Positions 1 to 5,218 of a stretch of DNA of 5,218 nucleotides are shown here, piece after piece. The stretch's first letter is position 1. Every line of letters begins with the position of its first letter. Made by a program: the position numbers and the translations under genes. The stretch comes from an uncultured Clostridia bacterium. Its GTDB lineage: Bacteria; Bacillota; Clostridia; Lachnospirales; CAG-274. The stretch is taken from contig CANRCU010000175.1 in NCBI GenBank assembly GCA_947629215.1, forward strand, positions 1 through 5,218, in the 5' to 3' direction. The notes under the pieces were generated by a model. That model searched no databases and was not told the origin of the DNA. It saw only the letters and a program-made list of their open reading frames with translations.

Positions 1-2
1 AT

Positions 3-320
3 ATAGAAGCCAATACATACAGGGCACAGGTCTACAGCCGATTTGCCGTAACAAAACACGCTGTGCCTATTGCGCCGCATCTGCTGTTTCCGCAGTTTAT
101 GAATGATGATACAGAGAGGGAACTTGCTCTTTTCATGGGAATTATTCTTCTTACCAAATGTAAGGAAATGTGGGTGTTCGGCACAACTGTATCCGATGGG
201 ATGCTGCATGAGATCGAGAAAGCAAAGCAGATGGGCAAGATAATACGCTACTTTAACGAGGAACTGGAGGAGATAACCAATGAAGGTCAAGATTTCCGTA
301 TGCAACAGGAAAACCGATAA
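3..320 (+). CDS. DUF4406/DUF7768-like phage protein, 5' end cut by window
   Basis: The reading frame is open from the first bases of the window, so the true start lies upstream; an internal GTG at 63 is not a convincing start because the conserved part of the domain begins before it. The visible 105 residues include IEANTYRAQVYSRFAV, then PIAPHLLFPQF, an acidic NDDTERELAL stretch, KEMWVFG and SDGMLHEIEKAKQMGKIIRYF. This order matches a small phage and plasmid domain family (DUF4406/DUF7768-like), related in fold to nucleoside 2-deoxyribosyltransferases; the missing N-terminus would normally carry the first strand with an SPY-type motif. A role in nucleotide metabolism or DNA modification is only inferred from that fold. 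Its last 41 bases overlap the next gene, whose ribosome binding site lies inside it, so the two are probably co-transcribed and translationally coupled. Confidence 0.8.
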   Translation: MEANTYRAQVYSRFAVTKHAVPIAPHLLFPQFMNDDTERELALFMGIILLTKCKEMWVFGTTVSDGMLHEIEKAKQMGKIIRYFNEELEEITNEGQDFRMQQENR

Positions 321-2640
321 AACATACAAAAACCAAGAACACGAATGGTCTTACATAAAAGATCGAAACCGCACTCCCATACGCACCTCGGAAACAGCCG
401 AGGAATATCCCAAACTGCCGAAAGTCAAGAGGGATGCGGCAAAGGATGTCGGCGGTTTTCTCGGCGGCTGGCTCAAAGGCGGCATAAGAAAAAATGATTG
501 TGTTATAAGCCGTACACTCGGTGCATTGGATGCAGACCATATCGAAGATAACGAGGCTTTTTTGAAAGCGGTAAAAAAGGCTTTAAAAGATGTCACCTAT
601 TTTCTGTATTCCACCCACAGCCATACTCCCGATACACCGAGATACAGGATCGTTATACTGCTTTCGCATAAGGTCTCACCCGATAAATATCCGGCACTTA
701 CCCGTATAATCGCAAAGCAGATAGGAATGGACTATTTTGACGACAGCACATATCAGGCGAACCGTATGATGTTCTGGGCATCCTGCCCGTCAAACGGCGA
801 GTTTGTATTTTTTGAAAATGACGGCAAACCGCTTGTACCCGAAGATTATCTTGATATGTATGAGGATTGGCGTGATGTTTCGCAATGGCCGACCTCAAGC
901 AGACAATCGGAGGCTGTAAAGAAAAGCGGCAAAAAGCAGGAAGATCCGCTTGAAAAAACGGGCATTGTCGGTGTGTTCTGCCGTACATATTCCATTTCGG
1001 CGGCCATAGCGGAATTCTTAAGTGATGTGTACGCGCCTACCGCCGTTGACAACAGATATGATTATATACCCGCAGACTCCAGCTCCGGCGTGGTGGTTTT
1101 CGATGATAAGTTTTCATACAGCTTTCATGCCACAGATCCCGCCTGCGGTATGGAACTGAACGCTTTTGACCTTGTTCGTGTGCATAAATTCGGCACGGAA
1201 GATGAGAAAAAATCTTTTAAGGCAATGGCTGATTTTGCGGGCAAAGACGAAAATGTAAAACTTCTTATGCTCAAGGAAAAACAGGAATCCGCCGCCGAGG
1301 ATTTTTCGGAGACCGATGACTGGAAAAAGAAACTTGAATATGAATCCCGTTCAACCGTACTTAAAAATAATCTCCGCAACCTTACACTTATACTGCAAAA
1401 CGACCCCTTGCTGAAAGACATAGTTTTCAATCAGCAGCTTGACGGCATGGAGATAAAAGGTCATGTGCCGTGGAAACACCCGTCTAAGTATTGGCGTGAT
1501 GCGGATGATGCACAGCTTATCAGCTACATAGACTCAAACTACGGCACTTTTTCGGAAAGAAACTATAAGATCGCCGTTGCAAAGGTAACGGATGATCGCT
1601 CATATCATCCGATAAGGGAATTCTTGAATAATCTTCCCAAATGGGACGGTATCGACCGAGTGGATACACTTCTCATAGATTATCTCGGTGCGGATGACAA
1701 CAGATATGTCCGCGCAGTCACACGAAAGGCACTCTGCGGTGCTGTCTGCCGTGTTTTCAATCCCGGCTGCAAGTTTGACACCATGCTCGTGCTTAACGGT
1801 CCGCAGGGTGTTGGCAAAAGTACGCTCATTGCAAGGCTCGGCGGCGAATGGTTCTCGGATTCCCTAAGCCTTAATGACACCAAAGATAAGACTGCCGCAG
1901 AAAAACTGCAGGGATACTGGATTCTTGAAATCGGTGAGCTTGCAGGATTACGAAAGGCAGAAGTCGAAACGCTCCGTTCCTTCCTCTCACGACAAAACGA
2001 TATATACAGAGCCGCTTTTGGCAGAAGAGCTACTCCGCATCCGAGACAATGTGTGTTCGTGGGGACAACAAATGCCGAGTCGGGATATTTAAGAGACATT
2101 ACGGGAAACCGCCGTTTTTGGCCTGTCAAGACGCCCGGCAGAGGGAAAAAACGCTCGTGGGAGCTTGATGAATATGAGATATGCCAGATATGGGCAGAAG
2201 TATATGAAATGGTGAAAAACGGTGAAAGCCTGAACCTTACCGCAGAAGAAGAACGCCTTGCAAAGAACGAACAGAGAGCCGCTATGGAGTCGGACGAGCG
2301 TGAGGGCTTGGTGCGTGAATACCTTGATATCCTCATTCCCGAAAATTGGAACGGTATGGATATTTTTGAACGCAGAAACTTCATAAGCGGAAACGACCTC
2401 GGTGAAATAGGCAGAAAAGGCACTATCCGCAGAACGCAGGTCAGCAACATGGAAATATGGTGTGAGTGTTTCGGCAAAGAACGTGCAAATATAAGACGCT
2501 CTGATTCAAACGAACTTGCCGCAATACTTATCAAGCTCGGTTGGGAAAGACTGCCGAATAAAATCAGAATTCCCATTTACGGACCGCAGTATATTTTTGT
2601 ACCTAAAGACCGTTCCGACACTCGTTCCCGAAATAAATGA
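280..2640 (+). CDS. PrimPol-VapE family phage primase-helicase
   Basis: This 786-residue protein probably primes and unwinds phage DNA. The N-terminal part (about residues 35-200) is an archaeo-eukaryotic primase-like domain: LDADH at 83-87 (acidic D84 and D86), STHSH at 111-115, PRYRIVILL at 120-128, and DDSTYQANRMMFW at 154-166 with a further acidic pair and a conserved arginine. A middle segment (about 222-305, FCRTYSI to NAFDLVRVHKFG) is typical of phage VapE proteins. The C-terminal VapE/VirE domain (about 440-640) has Walker A GPQGVGKST at 507-515, a Walker B-like WILEIGEL at 547-554, VGTTN at 594-598 as likely sensor, and GNRRFWPV at 609-616 with possible arginine-finger residues. A wing-like tail follows (720-755). 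The ATG at 280 is preceded by GGAGGAG at 266-272, inside the upstream gene. All motifs look intact. VapE was first named for a virulence-associated locus, but here the setting is phage replication. The length and domain order are normal for the family. Confidence 0.93.
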   Translation: MKVKISVCNRKTDKTYKNQEHEWSYIKDRNRTPIRTSETAEEYPKLPKVKRDAAKDVGGFLGGWLKGGIRKNDCVISRTLGALDADHIEDNEAFLKAVKKALKDVTYFLYSTHSHTPDTPRYRIVILLSHKVSPDKYPALTRIIAKQIGMDYFDDSTYQANRMMFWASCPSNGEFVFFENDGKPLVPEDYLDMYEDWRDVSQWPTSSRQSEAVKKSGKKQEDPLEKTGIVGVFCRTYSISAAIAEFLSDVYAPTAVDNRYDYIPADSSSGVVVFDDKFSYSFHATDPACGMELNAFDLVRVHKFGTEDEKKSFKAMADFAGKDENVKLLMLKEKQESAAEDFSETDDWKKKLEYESRSTVLKNNLRNLTLILQNDPLLKDIVFNQQLDGMEIKGHVPWKHPSKYWRDADDAQLISYIDSNYGTFSERNYKIAVAKVTDDRSYHPIREFLNNLPKWDGIDRVDTLLIDYLGADDNRYVRAVTRKALCGAVCRVFNPGCKFDTMLVLNGPQGVGKSTLIARLGGEWFSDSLSLNDTKDKTAAEKLQGYWILEIGELAGLRKAEVETLRSFLSRQNDIYRAAFGRRATPHPRQCVFVGTTNAESGYLRDITGNRRFWPVKTPGRGKKRSWELDEYEICQIWAEVYEMVKNGESLNLTAEEERLAKNEQRAAMESDEREGLVREYLDILIPENWNGMDIFERRNFISGNDLGEIGRKGTIRRTQVSNMEIWCECFGKERANIRRSDSNELAAILIKLGWERLPNKIRIPIYGPQYIFVPKDRSDTRSRNK

Positions 2641-2652
2641 TTTTTAAGAACG

Positions 2653-2708
2653 GTTCCGAATATATCTTTCAGTTCCTTAATAAAAGTGTTGGGTTCGGCT
2701 TTCGGAAC
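2653..2708. repeat. 8-bp perfect inverted repeat with 40-base spacer
   Basis: GTTCCGAA at 2653-2660 is matched by its exact reverse complement TTCGGAAC at 2701-2708. The arms enclose 40 bases that include another GTTCC. It begins 13 bases after the stop codon of the primase-helicase gene. The large spacer argues against a simple terminator hairpin, and no T-run follows the right arm; a paired protein binding site or part of a larger RNA fold is possible. Confidence 0.4.
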
Positions 2709-2719
2709 ATTCCAAGCGT

Positions 2720-2747
2720 GGGGGCGGTAGCCAACTTTACTGCCTTT
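2720..2747 (+). other. Possible stem-loop in the intergenic gap
   Basis: GGCGGTA at 2723-2729 can pair with TACTGCC at 2738-2744 if one G-U pair is allowed, leaving an 8-base loop; three more G-U pairs could extend the base of the stem. It is the most GC-rich patch of the gap. Only three T residues follow, interrupted by G, so it is at best a weak terminator and might instead be an mRNA processing or stabilising structure. Confidence 0.3.
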
Positions 2748-2757
2748 GTGCTTGTGT

Positions 2758-2865
2758 TCCTAATAATTATATTTAATTTTAATTTATAAAAATAAGGTAT
2801 AGTAAGAAGAAAAAAAACGCATATTCGCGCGTATAGGGATTTTTGGGCTATAAGAACACGAGGTA
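2758..2865 (+). promoter_or_regulatory. AT-rich leader with possible promoter and CGCGCG near-palindrome
   Basis: This stretch separates the primase-helicase gene from the nuclease-helicase block. Bases 2761-2795 are almost pure A and T. A possible -10 hexamer TATAGT sits at 2798-2803, but the -35 position (about 2775-2780) is poor, so the promoter call is weak. A run of eight A lies shortly downstream, then TATTCGCGCGTATA at 2822-2835, a near-palindrome centred on CGCGCG at 2826-2831 with one T-T mismatch beside the centre. Such a site could be an operator for a dimeric protein. A further TATAAG lies at 2849-2854, but it is too close to the ribosome binding site to be likely as a -10 element for the next gene. 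Confidence 0.35.
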
Positions 2866-2871
2866 ATGTTT

Positions 2872-3153
2872 ATGAGAGAAAAAACTATAGAGAAAAAATT
2901 AAGAGAAAAGACCAAAGCCGCAGGAGGTATTGCATTGAAGTTTATATCTCCGGGCTTTGATGGTATACCCGACAGGATCGTACTTCTGCCAAATGCAGCG
3001 TGTGCATTTGTAGAAGTAAAAGCACCGGGCAAAAAGCCGAGAGCATTGCAGAAAAAAAGACACAAACTTTTAAGAAGTTTGGGCTTTAAGGTCTATGTAC
3101 TTGACAATGCAGAACAGATCGGGGGAATGCTTGATGAAATACGAACCACATGA
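2872..3153 (+). CDS. Stand-alone VRR-NUC domain nuclease
   Basis: A small (93-residue) nuclease of the VRR-NUC branch of the PD-(D/E)xK superfamily, expected to cut DNA with a metal ion, possibly at branched or flap structures. Visible core: an N-terminal REKTIEKKL helix with E7, GFDGIPDRIVLLP with D34, FVEVKAPGKKPRALQ with E48 and K50 and a conserved Q60, then RSLGFKVYVLD and a C-terminal IGGMLDEIR. This is the whole usual length of phage single-domain VRR-NUC proteins; it lacks the extra domains of eukaryotic FAN1. I chose the ATG at 2872, because GAGG at 2860-2863 is 8 bases upstream, whereas it is only 2 bases from the in-frame ATG at 2866, and because MREKTIE is the usual family start. 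Its 3' end overlaps the helicase gene by 20 bases, which suggests coupled expression and perhaps joint action. Confidence 0.92.
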   Translation: MREKTIEKKLREKTKAAGGIALKFISPGFDGIPDRIVLLPNAACAFVEVKAPGKKPRALQKKRHKLLRSLGFKVYVLDNAEQIGGMLDEIRTT

Positions 3154-4504
3154 TTATCAAAAATATGCCGTTGAATATATTGAAACACATCCTATTGCAG
3201 CGGTTCTCTTGGATATGGGTCTCGGCAAGACAAGTATCACATTGACCGCATTATATGGACTGCTTTTTGACTATTTTGTTATAAGAAAAATACTTGTAAT
3301 AGCACCGCTGCGAGTAGCAAGAACAACATGGTCTGCCGAGATCAATAAATGGGATCACTTGATCGGGCTGCAATACAGCATTGCAGTGGGGACCGCCGCC
3401 GAAAGGACTGCAGCCCTGAAAGCCAAAGCCGATATTTATATCATAACCCGCGAAAATGTCCAATGGCTTATTGAAGAAAGCGGACTGTATTTCGATTTCG
3501 ATATGCTTGTTATTGATGAACTGTCATCTTTCAAAAATCACCAAGCCAAACGTTTTAAGTCACTTATGAAAGTCAGACCGCTTGTCAAACGAATCGTAGG
3601 TCTTACGGGTACACCATCATCAAACGGGCTTATGGACTTATATGCCGAATTTAAACTTCTTGATATGGGCAGAAGGCTTGGCAGATTTATCGGGCAGTAT
3701 CGGACACAGTATTTCCGACCCGATAAAATGAACGGTCCCATAGTATACAGTTATAAGCCTCTTCCAGGCGCGGAAGAAGAAATATACAAGAAAATCTCCG
3801 ATATTACGATATCCATGAAAGCAGATGATTATTTGCAGATGCCGGAACTGATAAACAGCAGCTATGAGGTGTACTTATCCAAGATCGAGGAACGAAAATA
3901 TGAAAAGCTGAGATCGGAGCTTGTGCTTGAACTTCCCAAAGGCGATGTTACCGCCGCCAATGCCGCCGCCCTTTCCGGCAAGCTGTGTCAGATGGCAAAC
4001 GGAGCAGTTTATTCAGATAACGAAGATGTTGTAAAAATACATGACCGCAAATTGGATGCTTTGGAAGATATAATCGAAGCAGCAAACGGGAAACCGCTGC
4101 TTGTGGCATATTGGTTCAAACACGACCTTGAAAGGATAAGCCGCCGCCTTTCAGAGCTGAAAATACCGTTTGAAAAACTTGATACGGATAGAAGCATGAG
4201 CCGATGGAACGAAGGGAAGATCCCCGTTGCCCTTATACACCCTGCCTCTGCCGGACACGGTTTAAATCTTCAGCAAGGCGGTTCGACTTTGGTGTGGTTC
4301 GGACTTACATGGTCTTTGGAACTGTATCAGCAGACGGTCGCAAGATTATGGCGGCAGGGACAGACGGCAAGAACCGTTGTTATAATGCACATCATAACGA
4401 AAGGCACGATTGACGAACAGATAATGAGAGCCTTATCCGAAAAGGACAGCACACAGTCGGCTTTGATAGATGCCGTAAAAGCAAACTTGGAGGCGCTCAC
4501 ATGA
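3134..4504 (+). CDS. Phage SNF2-family DEAD/DEAH-box-like helicase/translocase
   Basis: A superfamily 2 ATPase of the SNF2 type, expected to move along double-stranded DNA using ATP, in phage replication or recombination. With the start at 3134 it has 456 residues and both RecA-like lobes: Q-motif-like HDYQKYAV (6-13), Walker A DMGLGKT (27-33), motif Ia VIAPLR (55-60), Walker B VIDELSSF (126-133, with D128 and E129), motif III LTGTP (157-161), motif V region HPASAGHGLNLQ (369-380), and motif VI QTVARLWRQGQ (400-410) with arginine-finger candidates R404 and R407. A longer version from an ATG at 3095 is possible, but GGGGGA at 3121-3126 lies 7 bases before 3134 and MKYEPHDYQ is the usual family start. 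No extra chromatin or DNA-binding domain is seen, normal for the compact phage version. It overlaps the nuclease gene upstream by 20 bases and the small gene downstream by an ATGA junction. Confidence 0.94.
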   Translation: MKYEPHDYQKYAVEYIETHPIAAVLLDMGLGKTSITLTALYGLLFDYFVIRKILVIAPLRVARTTWSAEINKWDHLIGLQYSIAVGTAAERTAALKAKADIYIITRENVQWLIEESGLYFDFDMLVIDELSSFKNHQAKRFKSLMKVRPLVKRIVGLTGTPSSNGLMDLYAEFKLLDMGRRLGRFIGQYRTQYFRPDKMNGPIVYSYKPLPGAEEEIYKKISDITISMKADDYLQMPELINSSYEVYLSKIEERKYEKLRSELVLELPKGDVTAANAAALSGKLCQMANGAVYSDNEDVVKIHDRKLDALEDIIEAANGKPLLVAYWFKHDLERISRRLSELKIPFEKLDTDRSMSRWNEGKIPVALIHPASAGHGLNLQQGGSTLVWFGLTWSLELYQQTVARLWRQGQTARTVVIMHIITKGTIDEQIMRALSEKDSTQSALIDAVKANLEALT

Positions 4505-4722
4505 AATCGTTTGAAGAATGCTTGGAGGACTTGGCAAATGCAATAATCATTCAGGCGGTTCGGGACTACCGTGATGCCGCATACAAGCTGAAGAAAAATC
4601 CGAAGTACGGTGAAGCTATAAAAACCAAAATCGAAACGGAACGATTTTTTAAATCAAAATGGTTCTGCGGTTTGACCGATATTGACGGAAACCAATTATT
4701 GAGAACATTGGAGGAAGAATAA
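4501..4722 (+). CDS. Small phage protein of unknown function (73 aa)
   Basis: I recognise this only as the kind of small conserved protein often found after the SNF2 helicase in Firmicutes phages; no function is known to me. It starts at an ATGA overlap with the helicase stop, with GGAGG at 4489-4493 seven bases upstream. The sequence is charged and probably mostly helical, with no signal peptide or membrane segment. The most distinctive part is ETERFFKSKWFCGLTDIDG at residues 45-63, with aromatic residues followed by an LTDIDG turn, and an acidic end. There is a single pair of cysteines (C7 and C56), too few for a zinc finger. Its tight coupling suggests a role in replication or in the expression switch with its neighbours, but this is inference from position only. 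Confidence 0.8.
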   Translation: MKSFEECLEDLANAIIIQAVRDYRDAAYKLKKNPKYGEAIKTKIETERFFKSKWFCGLTDIDGNQLLRTLEEE

Positions 4723-5183
4723 TGACTCAGGAACAGAAAAAGACAAAGGAATATTTATCACAGGCTTTTTACATAGACCAAAGGATAAACAGCAAAATAG
4801 AAATGGTCTCTTCCCTGCATGATCTGGCACATAAGGCTACAGCAACTTTAAGTGATACTGTGGTGAGCCGCACAAGAAATAATCACAAGATGGAAAATGT
4901 CATCGTTAAAATAATAGACCTCGAAAACGAAATAAACTCCGATATTGATGAACTTGTAGATCTCAAGCAGAAGCTTATATCGGAAATAAAAAATATAAAG
5001 CGTATTGAATACCAAACCATTCTTGAAAAAAGGTATCTGTGCTTTCAGTCTTGGGAGCAGATAGCCGTTGACATGGACTATGATCTACGTTGGGTTTACC
5101 GTATGCACATCAAGGCAATAGATGAATTTACAAAAACACGCCACGTTGAAACAGTTTGCTTGCTGACTAAACAAAATCTCTGA
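4722..5183 (+). CDS. DUF1492/ArpU-like phage regulator with sigma-region-4-like HTH
   Basis: A 153-residue protein resembling the DUF1492 family, related to ArpU/RinA-type phage regulators thought to activate late genes. Residues 1-95 are charged and helical, with a probable coiled coil around 57-95 (VIVKIIDLENEI to ISEIK). The C-terminal part has the family hallmark: YQTILEKRYLCFQSWEQIAVDMDY at about 97-120 followed by DLRWVYRMHIKAIDEF at 121-136, read as a helix-turn-helix like region 4 of sigma factors, where RWVYRMH would be the recognition helix. The ATG at 4722 shares one base with the stop codon upstream (TAATG), and GGAGG at 4710-4714 lies 7 bases before it. As the last gene of the block, before the usual place of terminase or HNH genes, it probably acts on a promoter outside the window. 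Specific target and activator role are inferred. Confidence 0.88.
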   Translation: MTQEQKKTKEYLSQAFYIDQRINSKIEMVSSLHDLAHKATATLSDTVVSRTRNNHKMENVIVKIIDLENEINSDIDELVDLKQKLISEIKNIKRIEYQTILEKRYLCFQSWEQIAVDMDYDLRWVYRMHIKAIDEFTKTRHVETVCLLTKQNL

Positions 5184-5213
5184 AACACCAATAAATAAGG
5201 GCTTTTCGGAAAA

Positions 5214-5218
5214 CGAGG
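5214..5218 (+). promoter_or_regulatory. Possible ribosome binding site of a gene beyond the window
   Basis: The final bases CGAGG resemble the GAGG site used by the VRR-NUC gene. The 35 bases after the DUF1492 stop contain no start codon that opens a credible gene, so the next gene probably begins just outside the window. This is weak because it is a five-base match at the edge. Confidence 0.25.

Larger units (their letters stand above)
2612..2760 (+). repeat. Cluster of GTTCC words after the primase-helicase gene
   Basis: GTTCC occurs on the + strand at 2612, 2624, 2653, 2672 and 2756, and its complement GGAAC occurs at 2704. The first two copies lie in the last codons of the primase-helicase gene and the rest in the intergenic gap. 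Spacing is irregular (12, 29, 19 and 84 bases between + strand copies), so this is not a clean iteron array or CRISPR. It could be binding sites for a replication or regulatory protein, decayed repeats that once encoded a C-terminal tail, or chance in a compact region. Confidence 0.4.

Noticed and set aside
1125..1430. A 101-codon minus-strand open frame, Ser and Phe rich
   Set aside because: Antisense of lysine and glutamate-rich codons of the primase-helicase; no domain.
1680..2576. A 298-codon open frame on the minus strand
   Set aside because: It lies entirely opposite the VapE domain, whose motifs are intact on the + strand. The translation is rich in Ser, Arg and Phe and has no recognisable domain, as expected for an antisense shadow.
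2612..2760. CRISPR array or clean tandem repeat from the GTTCC words
   Set aside because: The repeated unit is only five bases, the spacing is irregular and there are no spacers of constant length or cas genes.
2866..2871. ATG at 2866 as start of the VRR-NUC gene
   Set aside because: The GAGG site would be only 2 bases away; the ATG at 2872 has proper spacing and a typical family start.
2784..3065. Minus-strand 93-codon open frame covering the gap and the nuclease start
   Set aside because: It lies opposite the clearly conserved VRR-NUC gene, and the part in the gap is low-complexity A/T sequence.
3095..3133. Longer N-terminus of the SNF2 helicase from the ATG at 3095
   Set aside because: The 13 extra residues overlap the nuclease frame and have no family match; the ATG at 3134 has a GGGGGA site at the right distance and gives the typical MKYEPHDYQ start.
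5203..5213. TTTTCGGAAAA palindrome after the last gene, as a terminator
   Set aside because: The stem would be only four A-T pairs with a three-base loop and no following T-run, too weak for a terminator.

Overview
The window looks like part of the DNA replication and early-to-late transition module of a tailed phage or prophage from a Gram-positive, probably clostridial (Bacillota) host. This is inferred from the gene families (a PrimPol-VapE primase-helicase, a stand-alone VRR-NUC nuclease, a phage SNF2-type helicase and a DUF1492/ArpU-like regulator in this order), from the strong GGAGG-type ribosome binding sites, and from the moderate to low GC content. No integrase, structural gene, tRNA or host gene is present, so prophage cannot be told from free phage here.

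Layout: all six genes are on the + strand and nearly all of the DNA is coding. Bases 3-320 hold the 3' part of a small DUF4406/DUF7768-like protein (nucleoside deoxyribosyltransferase-like). Bases 280-2640 encode a 786-residue protein with an N-terminal AEP primase-polymerase-like domain and a C-terminal VapE/VirE P-loop helicase-like domain. Bases 2641-2871 are the only real intergenic gap. It holds a cluster of GTTCC words, an inverted repeat, a possible stem-loop, a very AT-rich tract and a CGCGCG-centred near-palindrome, and is the most interesting non-coding part of the window. Then come a VRR-NUC nuclease (2872-3153), an SNF2 family helicase (3134-4504), a 73-residue protein of unknown function (4501-4722) and a DUF1492-type HTH protein (4722-5183). 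The last 35 bases end in a possible ribosome binding site for a next gene outside the window.

The first two genes overlap by 41 bases. The last four overlap by 20, 4 and 1 bases, which suggests two translationally coupled blocks split by the gap. The likely division of labour (inference from families) is this: the PrimPol-VapE protein primes and unwinds phage DNA, the nuclease-helicase pair processes DNA structures during replication or recombination, and the DUF1492 protein controls the switch to late (packaging and structural) genes. The module type is well known in gut Firmicutes phages, so I do not claim a new system. The parts least explained are the gap after the primase-helicase gene, the nuclease-helicase pair and the 73-residue protein.
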